This document shows positions 54,006 through 63,156 of a DNA stretch of 64,000 nt, one piece after another; within the stretch, counting starts at the first letter, position 1, and each line of letters starts with the position of its first letter. Position numbers and translations under genes: made by a program. The notes beneath the pieces are model-generated. The model had not been told where the DNA came from. It saw nothing but the letters and a program-made list of their open reading frames with translations, and searched no databases. The stretch covers positions 1-64,000 of the forward strand of contig DATNGG010000014.1 of the NCBI GenBank assembly GCA_035605975.1, written 5' to 3'. Origin of the DNA: CAIKMD01 sp035605975. Its GTDB lineage: Bacteria > Pseudomonadota > Alphaproteobacteria > ATCC43930 > CGMCC-115725.

Positions 54006-56771
54006 CTATTTCGCCGCGACACCCTCCTGCGCCGCCGCCGCGCGCTCGGCAGGATCCGTCAAGACAAGGATCAGCCGCTCGCGAATATCGCCGAGCTTTT
54101 TCTCATGCTCGACCTTGTGGCCGAACAAATCCTTCACATAGAAGACGTCGACCACCTTCTCGCCATAGGTCGAAATCTTGGCGCTCGAAATCTGCAGATT
54201 GAGATCGGTCAGCGCCCGCGTCACTTCATAGAGCAGGCCCGGCCGGTCGCGGCCATTCACCTCGATCACCGTGTAAGTGCCGGAGGCGCTGTTGTCGATG
54301 AGCACGCGCGGCGGCACGGTGAAGACGCGGGTGCGGCTCGGCACTTTCTCGGGTGCGGCGAATTCGACGCGCGGCCGGACCTTGCCCATCAGCACGTTCT
54401 CGAAGAGGACCGAGAGCTTCGCCAGCTTTTGCGACTGATCGAAGGCGCCGCCGGAGCGGTCCTGAACCCAAAACGTGTCGAGCGCCATGCCGGTCGAGAG
54501 GGTGTGAATTTTCGCGTCGACGATGTTGGCGCCGGCGAGCGCCAGCGCGCCGGCGATGCGCGAGAACAGGCCGGGATGATCGGCGGTATAGACCGTCACC
54601 TCCGTCACCGCGCGCACCGCATCGACGCGGGTATCGACGGTCAGGGGCGCGCCGCCGCGGTCGGCTTCGCGCACCAGCCGCGCATGGCGCTCCTGGGTTT
54701 CCGTATCGAAGCTCAGCCAATAGAGCGGATAGCCCTTGGCGATGAAGGCGTCGGCCTCCGCCGGCGTGAAATCCGGCAGGCGTTTGCGCACCGCCTCCTG
54801 CGCGGCCTTGACGCGCTGGCCTTGCGCCGCCGGATCGATCCCGCCCGACATCACCTCGGTTGCGCGGTGATAGAGCTCGCGCAACAGCGCCGCCTTCCAC
54901 CCGTTCCAGACATTGGGCCCGACCGCGCGGATATCGGCGATCGTAAGGATGAAGAGGAGCTTCAGCCGCTCGGGCGACTGTATCCGCTCGACGAAATCGT
55001 GGATCGTCTGCGGATCGTCGATATCGAATTTGAAGGCGGTGTTGCTCATCAGGAGGTGCCAGCGCACCAGCCAGGCGACGGTCTCGGTCTCGGCCGCGGT
55101 GAAGCCGAAGCGCGGCCCCAATTTCTCGGCGACTTGCGCGCCGAGGATCGAGTGATCGCCGCCGCGCCCCTTGGCGATATCGTGCAGCAGCACGGCGAGA
55201 TAAAGCACGCGGCGCGAATCGATGGTCGGAAAGATGCTGGTTGCGAGCGGCAGCTCGTCCTTGAGGGCGCCGCTCTCGATTTGATGCAGCATGCCGATCG
55301 CGAACAGCGAATGCTCGTCGACCGTGTAGACATGATACATGTCGTACTGCATCTGCGCGACGACGCGGCCGAAATCCGGAACGAAGCGGCCGAATACCCC
55401 GGCCTCGCTCATCCATCGCAGCGCGATCTCGGGATTCTTGTCCGAGGTCAGGATATCGACGAAGAGCCGGTTGGCTTCGGGATTGTTGCGCAGCTCGTTG
55501 TCGACGAGCCGCAGCGATTGTGTCGCAAGCCGCAGCGCATGTGGATGGATGTCGAGCCCTTCCTTTTGCGCGACATGGAAGAGCCGGATGAGCGAGACCG
55601 GGTCGTCGCGGAACTGATGCTCGCTCGCGACGTCGAGCCGGCCGGCATCGACGGTGAAGCCCTCGATTGAGCGCTTGACCCAACCCCAGCGCCTCAGCGA
55701 GAAGCGGGCGCGGTGGCGGTGCTCCGATTCGAGAAAGGCGCAGAAAATCCGCGTCAGATCTCCGACATCCTTGGCGATGAGGAAATAGTGCTTCATGAAG
55801 CGCTCGACGCCGCGCGCGCCGGCGTGATCGGTGTAGCCCATGCGGCGCCCGACCTCGGCTTGCCGGTCGAAGGTCAGCCGGTCCTCGGCCCGCTCGGCGA
55901 GGAAATGCAAATGGCAGCGCACCGTCCAAAGGAAATTCTGCGCGCGCATGAAGCGCTGCGCTTCCCGCGCCGAGAGCACTTTCAGATCGACCAGCTTCTC
56001 CATGCTGTCGACGCGGTAAACGTACTTGGCGATCCAGAAAAGGGTGTGGAGGTCGCGCAGCCCGCCCTTGCCTTCTTTGACATTGGGCTCGACGAGATAG
56101 CGCGAATCGCCCAAGCGCTCATGCCGCTGGTCGCGCTCCAAAAGCTTCGCCTCGATGAATTCGACAGAGGTCCGGCGCACGATCTGCGCATCGAAGCGTT
56201 GCTTCAGCGCGACGAAAAGGTCCTGATCACCCCAGATATAGCGCGCCTCGAGCACGGCGGTGCGGATGGTGAGATCGGCTTCCGCCTGGCGCAAAGTCTC
56301 CTCGACCGAGCGCGTCGCCTGCCCGACTTTGAGGCCGAGATCCCAGAGCGTGTAGAGCATGTACTCGACGACTTGCTCGGTATGCGGCGTCGGCTTGTAG
56401 GAGGTGAGGAACAGCAGATCGACATCGGAATAGGGTGCGAGCTCGCCGCGGCCATAGCCGCCCACGGCGATGAGGGCCATGCGCTCGCCCTTGGTCGGGT
56501 TGGCGTTGACATAGACATGCGCCGCGACGAAGTCGTGCAGCACGCGGATGATTTGGTCCATCAGATAGGAGAAGGCGTGGACCGTCTCGGTGCCCGAGCA
56601 TCCGCTCTCGAAGCGGCGGCGAATCTCCGCCCGGCCGGCGGCGAGCGCCGCTTTCAGAATCTCGGCGACGCGCTGGCGCGGCGGGTCCGGGCTCGCTTGC
56701 GCCAAGGCATCGAGCGCGGTCAGCAACGCGCGGCGATCGATGATCTCGCGCGGATGCAGGATTTCGGACAT
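54006..56771 (-). CDS. glnD: Bifunctional PII uridylyltransferase / uridylyl-removing enzyme GlnD
   Basis: A 921-residue nitrogen sensor. The nucleotidyltransferase domain has VGGYGRGELAPYSDVDLLFL near residue 105. Next comes the GlnD linker, then an HD domain (VLLHDIAKGRGGDHSILGAQ) that removes UMP, and two C-terminal ACT domains (DHPGLFSRIAGALALAGANI and RDRPGLLYEVTRALTDLNL) that sense glutamine. It modifies GlnB/GlnK according to glutamine level. Full length and all domains are intact. Confidence 0.97.
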   Translation of the reverse strand: MSEILHPREIIDRRALLTALDALAQASPDPPRQRVAEILKAALAAGRAEIRRRFESGCSGTETVHAFSYLMDQIIRVLHDFVAAHVYVNANPTKGERMALIAVGGYGRGELAPYSDVDLLFLTSYKPTPHTEQVVEYMLYTLWDLGLKVGQATRSVEETLRQAEADLTIRTAVLEARYIWGDQDLFVALKQRFDAQIVRRTSVEFIEAKLLERDQRHERLGDSRYLVEPNVKEGKGGLRDLHTLFWIAKYVYRVDSMEKLVDLKVLSAREAQRFMRAQNFLWTVRCHLHFLAERAEDRLTFDRQAEVGRRMGYTDHAGARGVERFMKHYFLIAKDVGDLTRIFCAFLESEHRHRARFSLRRWGWVKRSIEGFTVDAGRLDVASEHQFRDDPVSLIRLFHVAQKEGLDIHPHALRLATQSLRLVDNELRNNPEANRLFVDILTSDKNPEIALRWMSEAGVFGRFVPDFGRVVAQMQYDMYHVYTVDEHSLFAIGMLHQIESGALKDELPLATSIFPTIDSRRVLYLAVLLHDIAKGRGGDHSILGAQVAEKLGPRFGFTAAETETVAWLVRWHLLMSNTAFKFDIDDPQTIHDFVERIQSPERLKLLFILTIADIRAVGPNVWNGWKAALLRELYHRATEVMSGGIDPAAQGQRVKAAQEAVRKRLPDFTPAEADAFIAKGYPLYWLSFDTETQERHARLVREADRGGAPLTVDTRVDAVRAVTEVTVYTADHPGLFSRIAGALALAGANIVDAKIHTLSTGMALDTFWVQDRSGGAFDQSQKLAKLSVLFENVLMGKVRPRVEFAAPEKVPSRTRVFTVPPRVLIDNSASGTYTVIEVNGRDRPGLLYEVTRALTDLNLQISSAKISTYGEKVVDVFYVKDLFGHKVEHEKKLGDIRERLILVLTDPAERAAAAQEGVAAK

Positions 56772-56896
56772 CGCGCGATTGTATCGAGAAGCCGTTAACC
56801 TGTCGCGGCTTCGATGCCGCCGGAATGTGGCTTGGTCTCGCGATTTTCAAATTTCACGAGGTCTTTCAATGGCTTAACCTTTCCGGGCCGACAGCT

Positions 56897-57895
56897 TCAA
56901 AAGCTCATCAGGTCCTTGGCAGCGACCACTGTGCCCGCGAAATGCGCCTTCACTTCCTCGGCAAACGGCGCGTAGTCATCGTTCGGGATCGCCGACGTCG
57001 GAAGGTGGACGAGCACCACGGTCTTGACGTGGGCGCCGGTTGCGAGCGTTGCGACGTCGTCGGCCGACAGATGCTCCTCGGCGAGATGCTTCAGGAACGC
57101 CGTCTGCTGGGCCGCATTCATGGCACCCCACACGCCGCTTTTTTGCAGGCCCTTCTGCACGTAGGCGACCGAGCTGATCTCGGTGACCAGAATATCGGCG
57201 TTCCGCGCAAGCTCGGCAAGACCTGGAAACGGCCCGGTGTCGCCGGTGAAAACGATGACACGGTCCGGCGCCTCGACCCGATAGGAGTAGGACTTGTATC
57301 TGCCGTAGGCCGGGCTCTGCGCTGTGAAGTGGAAATGGGCGTTCTCCATCGCCCGCACCGTGATGTTTTCGTCGCGATAGACGACCCCTGTGCCGACATC
57401 ATGACCGACGAATACCTGGGGCAGCGGCGTCTTCCGCCCCTCGTCCCAGCGGATACCGGCATTGACGCTCATGTATTGGATGGCTCCTGCGACGATGGCC
57501 GCCGTGCCGGGCGGGCCGTATACGTCGAGCGGCTGCTTGCGCTGGAAGTCCCACGCGATCGAAAGGAGGGTCGCAAGCCCTGCGGCATGGTCGTCGTGAC
57601 CGTGGGTAAGGAAGATGCTCTTCAGGGTCACCGGGGTCATTCCCGCCTGCACGAGGCGGCGCGCGACGCCGTCTCCTGCATCAAAGAGATAGGTCGCCCC
57701 GTTCGCGATGACGGCGTGCGCCGACTGCGCGCGGTCCTTGCGCGGCAGCGGCCCGGCCGCGGTGCCAAGCACAATGAGGCGGGTCTGAGCGGAGGTTCCG
57801 GACGGTCCGTCTGCTGAAGCTGCCGGCGTTGGGGCAGTGAACATGAGTGCGGCGGCAATGCTCGCAACGGCCGACAAGGGCAACACCACACGCAT
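56897..57895 (-). CDS. Secreted metallo-beta-lactamase-fold hydrolase
   Basis: A 332-residue protein with a signal peptide (residues 1 to about 28, ending PAASADG). The metal motif is LTHGHDDHAAGL (HxHxDH), and further ligands are in FTGDTGPFPGLAEL (aspartate) and the late VLVHLP histidine. The layout resembles the tRNase Z/arylsulfatase-like MBL group, often annotated as MBL-fold hydrolases; the substrate is unknown. ATG at 57895 has AAAGGAG eight bases upstream. It is divergent from the LysR gene and is probably its target. Composition is less GC-rich than the flanking genes. Confidence 0.85.
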   Translation of the reverse strand: MRVVLPLSAVASIAAALMFTAPTPAASADGPSGTSAQTRLIVLGTAAGPLPRKDRAQSAHAVIANGATYLFDAGDGVARRLVQAGMTPVTLKSIFLTHGHDDHAAGLATLLSIAWDFQRKQPLDVYGPPGTAAIVAGAIQYMSVNAGIRWDEGRKTPLPQVFVGHDVGTGVVYRDENITVRAMENAHFHFTAQSPAYGRYKSYSYRVEAPDRVIVFTGDTGPFPGLAELARNADILVTEISSVAYVQKGLQKSGVWGAMNAAQQTAFLKHLAEEHLSADDVATLATGAHVKTVVLVHLPTSAIPNDDYAPFAEEVKAHFAGTVVAAKDLMSF

Positions 57896-57992
57896 GCTTG
57901 CTTCTCCTTTGAGGACATCCCCGGCGAATTGCTCTGCGGCGCAAGCTGCATCTTTCGAATGTAGCCGCAAAGTTCTATTTTTCTGTATCTGG

Positions 57993-58008
57993 TTAGCAAT
58001 TTTGCTAA
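57993..58008. promoter_or_regulatory. Palindromic operator candidate between the MBL and LysR genes
   Basis: TTAGCAA (57993-57999), TT, TTGCTAA (58002-58008) is a perfect inverted repeat with 7-bp arms, 10 bases upstream of the LysR start codon and about 100 bases upstream of the divergent MBL start. The surrounding 60 bases are AT-rich, unlike the rest of the window. This is the expected place and form for a LysR autoregulatory/activator site. Confidence 0.6.
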
Positions 58009-58018
58009 GGGCATAACG

Positions 58019-58975
58019 ATGCGCTGGAACGATCGAATCGGCCGCCGGCTCAAATTGAGCGATTTGCATATCCTGCTTGTCGTTGCTGAAGCGGGCAGCA
58101 TGGCGAAAGCCGCGCGCGTGCTTTCCGTTTCTCACCCAGTGGTATCGCGGGCGGTCGGCGGACTCGAACACACCCTCGGCGCCCGTCTTCTCGAACGCGG
58201 CTCCAATGGCGTCGTGGCGACGCCGTACGGCAAGGCTCTCATCAGCCGCGGCGTCGCCGCGTTCGACGAGCTCAGGCAAGCCGTCAAGGACCTCGAATTT
58301 CTCGCTGATCCAACCATTGGCGAAGTTCGGATCGGGAGTACCGTTCCGCTCTCGTCGAGCTTTGTTTCCGCCGTGGTGGAAAAGCTAAACCGGCGATTCC
58401 CGCGCCTCGTCTTCCATTTGCAGGCCACCGAATCGGCCACGCTGCTCGATGAATTGAATGCGCGTAAACTCGATCTCCTTGTCGCACGCAAATTTGGTCG
58501 TGTCGCCGAAGGCCAATGGCTCTTCGAGACGCTCTATGAAGATCCTTATGTCATCGTTGCGAGCGCGGACAATCCGCTGGCCAGGCGCCGCAAGCTCGAC
58601 CTCTCGGAGTTGATCGAGATGCCGTGGGCACTGCCGCCGCCGGACAGCTTATTCGGCTCGGTGGTCGTTCAAGCGTTTCGCTCGCGGGGACTCGACTATC
58701 CGCGTGCATCGGTGATTTGCTTTTCATTCGAAGTACGAAACAGCCTTGTGGCGAGCGGCCGCTATCTCACGGTGGTGCCGCAGTCGCTCATTCGGCTTCC
58801 ATCGCGGCGTCCAGGGATCAAGATTCTCCCGGTGCAATTGCCTACTCCCTACATGCCGATCGGGCTTGTGACGCTACGCGACCGCGACGTGGGCCCCGTG
58901 GCACGCATCTTCATGAAGGAAGCGAAGGCGCTCGCGGGCGAGCTGCAGAAAGGTTCCGGAGGCCGACAACAGTGA
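58019..58975 (+). CDS. LysR-family transcriptional regulator
   Basis: A 318-residue LysR-type regulator. The N-terminal winged HTH lies in about residues 12-70 (LKLSDLHILLVVAEAGSMAK, then ARVLSVSHPVVSRAVGGLEH), followed by a periplasmic-binding-type effector domain (IGEVRIGSTVPLSSSFV). It starts just after a perfect palindrome and is divergent from the MBL hydrolase gene, the classical LysR arrangement, so the hydrolase is its likely target. The effector is unknown. Confidence 0.92.
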   Translation: MRWNDRIGRRLKLSDLHILLVVAEAGSMAKAARVLSVSHPVVSRAVGGLEHTLGARLLERGSNGVVATPYGKALISRGVAAFDELRQAVKDLEFLADPTIGEVRIGSTVPLSSSFVSAVVEKLNRRFPRLVFHLQATESATLLDELNARKLDLLVARKFGRVAEGQWLFETLYEDPYVIVASADNPLARRRKLDLSELIEMPWALPPPDSLFGSVVVQAFRSRGLDYPRASVICFSFEVRNSLVASGRYLTVVPQSLIRLPSRRPGIKILPVQLPTPYMPIGLVTLRDRDVGPVARIFMKEAKALAGELQKGSGGRQQ

Positions 58976-59030
58976 GTCGGACAATCGCCAGAGTCGGGGC
59001 CTCGTCAGCTCGGTTTGCGGCAGAGGATCG

Positions 59031-61712
59031 TTATTTTCCCGCGCTGGCCAGCTCCTTGATTTTATAGAGCATCTCGAGCGCCTCCTTCGGCGAGAGCGCG
59101 TCGGGGTCGAGCTTATCGAGAAGCGCATCGAGGGCGCGGGGCGGCTTCGGCTCGGGCGGCGCGCGGGTCGCGGCAAAGAGCGGCAGGTCCTCGGCGAGCC
59201 GGGTCAGGGCGCTGCCCTGCTCGCCTTTTTCCAAGGTCTCGAGCACCTCTTCGGCGCGCGCGATCACCGCCGCCGGCAGGCCGGCGAGCTTTGCCACATG
59301 GATGCCGTAGGAACGGTCAGCGGCGCCTGCCGCCACCTCGTGCAGGAAGACGACGTCGCCCTGCCATTCCTTGACGCGCATCGTGTGGCAGGCGAGCTGG
59401 TTGAGCTTTGCCGCCAGCGCCGTCAGCTCGTGGTAATGCGTCGCGAACAGTGCGCGGCAGCAATTGGCGTCGTGCAGATGCTCGATCGCCGCCCAGGCGA
59501 TCGACAGCCCGTCGAAGGTCGCGGTGCCGCGGCCGATCTCATCGAGAATGACGAGCGAGCGCGGCGTCGCCTGGTTGAGGATCGCGGCGGTCTCGACCAT
59601 CTCGACCATGAAGGTCGAGCGCCCGCGCGCGAGATCGTCGGCCGCGCCGACCCGGCTGAAGAGCCGGTCGACCACGCCGAGACGCGCGGCTTCGGCGGGA
59701 ACGAAGGAGCCCATCTGCGCCATCACCGCGATCAGCGCGTTCTGGCGCAGGAAGGTGCTCTTGCCCGCCATGTTGGGGCCGGTCAACAGCCAAAGCCGGC
59801 TGCCGTCCTTGAGATCGCAATCATTGGCGATGAAGGCTTGGCCTTGCGCGCGCTTCAGCGCCGCCTCGACCACCGGATGACGGCCTTGGCGGATGGCGAA
59901 GCCGAGGCTCGCATCGACTTCAGGCCGGCAATAGCGCTCGGCGACCGCGAGCTCCGCCAGCGCCGCCGCGACATCGAGCGTCGCCAGCGCCGCGGCCGCG
60001 CGTGCGATCGCGATGCCCTCGGCGCGCACCTCGGCGAGAAGCGCCTCGAACAGCTTCAGCTCGAGCGCCAGCGCGCGATCCGCGGCCGAGGCGATCTTGC
60101 TCTCGAGCGCGCCGAGTTCGACCGAGGAATAGCGCATCGACGAGGCCATGGTCTGACGATGAATGAAACTCGAGCCCATCTTCGCGGCATGCGCGGGCGT
60201 CACCTCGATGTGATAGCCGAGCACGTTGTTGTGACGAATCTTGAGATTGGCGATGCCGGTCTCGGCGGCGTAGCGCGCCTGAAGCTCGGCGATAAGGCGG
60301 CGGCTTTCATCGCGCAGGTCGCGCAGCTGATCGAGCTCGGGCGAATAGGCCTTGGCAATGAAGCCGCCATCGCGCGCCAAAAGCGGAAGATCGGCGGCGA
60401 GCGCGCGCTCCAAATGCGCCGTAAGGGCGGCGTGATCGCCGAGATCGCCGGCGATGGCGACGATACGCGCGGGCGGCGCGCCGAAGCCCGCATCGTCCAG
60501 CAGCCTGCGCAATTGCGCCGTCTCGCCGAGCGTGTCGCGCAGCGCCGCGAGGTCGCGCGGGCCGCCACGTCCCAGCTCGAGCCGGGTCATCGCCCGCGCC
60601 ATGTCGGCGCAATGGCCAAGCCTTTCGCGTACCGCCTCGCGCAAACGCTCGGCGACGGCGAAGAATGCCACCGCATCGAGCCGTTCATCGATTTGGGCGG
60701 GATCGGTCAGCGGCGCCGCGAGCTGCTCGGCGAGAAGCCGCGCCCCGGCGCCGGTCCGGGTGCGGTCGATCGCGGCGAGAAGGCTGCCGGCCCGCTCGCC
60801 GCCGAGACTCTCGGTCAGCTCGAGATTGCGCCGCGTCGCCGCGTCGATCTCCATCCGGTCGCCGGGCTTCAGCTGGCGCGGCGGTGGCAGCGAGGGCAAG
60901 CGGCCTTGCTGCGTCAACGCGACGTAATCGACCAGCGCACCGCAGGCGGCGAGCTCGGCACGGGCGAAATTGCCGAAACCCGCGAGCTCGCGCACGCCAT
61001 AGAGGCTCTCGAGCCGGCGCCGGCCATTGTCGCTATCGAAGCGGCTGTTGCCGAGCGGCGTGATTGCTTTTTGCTGGCTCAGCATCTCGGCGAGCGCGGG
61101 CCGCGCCAAGAGCCGCTCGGGCAGGATCAACTCGCCGGGACCGATCCGCGCCAGCGCCGCGGCAAGGCCACTGGCCGGCACTTCCTCGACCGCGAAATCG
61201 CCGGTCGAGAGGTCGAGCCAGGCGATGGCGAGGCTCGCCGATGCCTCGGCGAGCGCCGCGAGATAGTTGTTTCGCCGCGCATCGAGAAGATTTTCCTCGG
61301 TGAGCGTGCCGGGGGTGACGATCCGCACCACCGCGCGCTTCACCGGCGATTTGCTGCCGCGTTTCTTGGCCTCGGCGGGATCCTCCATCTGTTCGCAGAC
61401 GGCGACGCGGAAGCCTTGGCGGATCAGCCGCGCGAGATAGGCCTCGGCGGCATGGACGGGCACGCCGCACATCGGAATGTCCTCGCCCGCATGCTTGCCG
61501 CGCTTCGTCAGCTGGATATCGAGCGCGGCCGCGGCGCGGCCGGCATCCTCAAAGAACAGCTCGTAGAAATCGCCCATGCGATAGAACAGCAGCGCCTCGG
61601 GATGCTCGCGCTTCAGCGCGAGATATTGGGCGATGACCGGCGTCGCTTCGGATGGCGGAGCGGCGGCTTGCGTGTCGGGCGTGGGAGACGAGGCGGGACT
61701 GCCGGGCGGCAT
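59031..61712 (-). CDS. mutS: DNA mismatch repair ATPase MutS
   Basis: An 893-residue mismatch-recognition protein. The N-terminal domain has YRMGDFYELF with the mismatch-stacking Phe49 and Glu51. The ATPase shows Walker A GPNMAGKST near residue 645, then SLVILDEIGRGTATFDGLSI and ALFATHYHELTALA. The C-terminal tail includes DKLDPDALSPKEALEMLYKI. The start is ATG at 61710-61712; longer N-terminal reads lack family character and run into the preceding receiver gene. Confidence 0.97.
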   Translation of the reverse strand: MPPGSPASSPTPDTQAAAPPSEATPVIAQYLALKREHPEALLFYRMGDFYELFFEDAGRAAAALDIQLTKRGKHAGEDIPMCGVPVHAAEAYLARLIRQGFRVAVCEQMEDPAEAKKRGSKSPVKRAVVRIVTPGTLTEENLLDARRNNYLAALAEASASLAIAWLDLSTGDFAVEEVPASGLAAALARIGPGELILPERLLARPALAEMLSQQKAITPLGNSRFDSDNGRRRLESLYGVRELAGFGNFARAELAACGALVDYVALTQQGRLPSLPPPRQLKPGDRMEIDAATRRNLELTESLGGERAGSLLAAIDRTRTGAGARLLAEQLAAPLTDPAQIDERLDAVAFFAVAERLREAVRERLGHCADMARAMTRLELGRGGPRDLAALRDTLGETAQLRRLLDDAGFGAPPARIVAIAGDLGDHAALTAHLERALAADLPLLARDGGFIAKAYSPELDQLRDLRDESRRLIAELQARYAAETGIANLKIRHNNVLGYHIEVTPAHAAKMGSSFIHRQTMASSMRYSSVELGALESKIASAADRALALELKLFEALLAEVRAEGIAIARAAAALATLDVAAALAELAVAERYCRPEVDASLGFAIRQGRHPVVEAALKRAQGQAFIANDCDLKDGSRLWLLTGPNMAGKSTFLRQNALIAVMAQMGSFVPAEAARLGVVDRLFSRVGAADDLARGRSTFMVEMVETAAILNQATPRSLVILDEIGRGTATFDGLSIAWAAIEHLHDANCCRALFATHYHELTALAAKLNQLACHTMRVKEWQGDVVFLHEVAAGAADRSYGIHVAKLAGLPAAVIARAEEVLETLEKGEQGSALTRLAEDLPLFAATRAPPEPKPPRALDALLDKLDPDALSPKEALEMLYKIKELASAGK

Positions 61713-61749
61713 GGCCCGGAAATTAGCATTCCGCGCCGGCCCGTGAAAC

Positions 61750-62136
61750 TCAGGCGTAGCGTTGCGCCGGCGCGTCCTCGGCGAGGCAGGCGGCGATCGC
61801 CGCCTGGAGATCGGCGCGGCGGAAGGGTTTGCTGAGGGCGCCGTCGGCGCCAAGCTCGATGGCGGCCTTGAGATAGTCGGGGCCGAGCCCACCCCGATGC
61901 ATGGCGATCAAGCGCGCGGGCCGGGCGCGGCGGCGATTGGCGGTAAGCACTTCGAGCCCATCGGCATGCGGCATGATCATGTCGGTGAGAACGATGTCGG
62001 GGCGCTCCGCCGCGAGCCGGCGCAAGCCCTCGCGCCCGTCGCGCGCCTCGCTGACCCGGTGCCCGTCCTCGGCCAGCAACCGGGCGATCGACCGCCGCAG
62101 CGCCGTCTCGGTTTCGATCAACAAGATGAATGCCAT
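61750..62136 (-). CDS. Stand-alone response-regulator receiver protein
   Basis: A 128-residue CheY-like receiver. It has ILLIETETALRRS at the N-terminus, where Glu replaces the usual Asp of the acidic pocket, the phospho-acceptor in IVLTDMIMPHADG, and the lysine in GALSKPF. The switch Thr/Ser position reads AMHRGG, which is atypical, so signalling may be altered. ATG at 62136 is preferred; nine upstream codons are also open. It precedes mutS by 37 bases on the same strand. Confidence 0.8.
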   Translation of the reverse strand: MAFILLIETETALRRSIARLLAEDGHRVSEARDGREGLRRLAAERPDIVLTDMIMPHADGLEVLTANRRRARPARLIAMHRGGLGPDYLKAAIELGADGALSKPFRRADLQAAIAACLAEDAPAQRYA

Positions 62137-62382
62137 GCCCGACCGGAAAATCCTTGCGACCAACGCCGAGGGATTAAGCCGGATTAGCGTTAAGGAAGGC
62201 TTGAGGCGCCAAACCCTGGGGGGCGCGCCGCATGGACCGGCGCAACGCCGGGCTTTATATTACGTTAAACAACCGCCGAAGGGCGACCGCGGCTTGGGAA
62301 GCAAGAGGACAAGGGACGGCATGGCGACGGGAGGTCTGAAGGCCGCGCGCGGCATTCGAGGGACTTTGTCGGGCAGGCAGCC

Positions 62383-63156
62383 ATGGATGTGATCGTCGAC
62401 GTCAAGCGTCACGCTTATGACGATCTCGTCGTGCTCGAGGACATCACGATGCATGTGCGCGAGGGCGAGGTGGTGGCGATCATCGGCCCGTCCGGCTGCG
62501 GCAAGTCCACGCTCCTCGGCATCGTCGGCGGGATTTTGAAGGCGAGCGAGGGCCGCATCTTTCTCGAAGGCCATGCCGCGCCCGATTGCCTCAACCCGCT
62601 CACTTTCATCTTCCAGGATTTCGCCCTGCTGCCGTGGCGCTCGGTCGAGATGAATGTCGGGCTGCCGCTCGAGCATCACAAGCTCAGCGCCGCCGAGCGG
62701 CAAGAGCGCGTCGCCGATGCGCTGCAGCGCACCGGTCTTGCGGATTTCGCCAAGGCCCTGCCGAAGCAGCTCTCGGGCGGGATGCGCCAGCGGGTCGGGA
62801 TCGCCCGGGCACTCGTGGTGCGGCCGGCGGTGCTGCTGATGGACGAGCCGCTCTCGGCGCTCGATGCGCAGACGCGCGATCTCCTGATGGAGGATTTCCT
62901 CGAATTGCTGCTGCGCGAGCGCATCGCCGGGCTTTACGTCACCCACAACTTCCACGAAGCCTTGCGCCTCGCCGACCGCATCGTGGTATTGTCGCGCCGT
63001 CCGGGGCGCATCAAGGAAGTCATCGAGGTGTCGATCCCGCAGCGCGAGCGCACCGAGAAATCGGCTCAAGCGAAGCTGGCCGATCTGGGCAACCGGCTGT
63101 GGTCCCTCATCCGCGACGAGGCCTCTGTGGCCGATCGAGAGGTGATACATGAGTGA
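62383..63156 (+). CDS. ABC transporter ATP-binding protein, nitrate/sulfonate/taurine type
   Basis: A 257-residue ATPase. Walker A is GPSGCGKST near residue 37, followed by Q-loop FQDFALLPW, signature LSGGMRQRV, and Walker B VLLMDEPLSALD with the H-loop in YVTHNFHEAL. It matches the SsuB/TauB/NrtD group that imports nitrate, sulfonates or related ions. It overlaps the permease gene by eight bases. The substrate-binding protein is not within the window. About 220 bases upstream carry no gene. Confidence 0.9.
   Translation: MDVIVDVKRHAYDDLVVLEDITMHVREGEVVAIIGPSGCGKSTLLGIVGGILKASEGRIFLEGHAAPDCLNPLTFIFQDFALLPWRSVEMNVGLPLEHHKLSAAERQERVADALQRTGLADFAKALPKQLSGGMRQRVGIARALVVRPAVLLMDEPLSALDAQTRDLLMEDFLELLLRERIAGLYVTHNFHEALRLADRIVVLSRRPGRIKEVIEVSIPQRERTEKSAQAKLADLGNRLWSLIRDEASVADREVIHE

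Noticed and set aside
59298..61835. Long open frame on the plus strand opposite mutS (about 845 codons)
   Set aside because: Shadow of mutS with no family signature and extreme Arg/Gly/Ala content.
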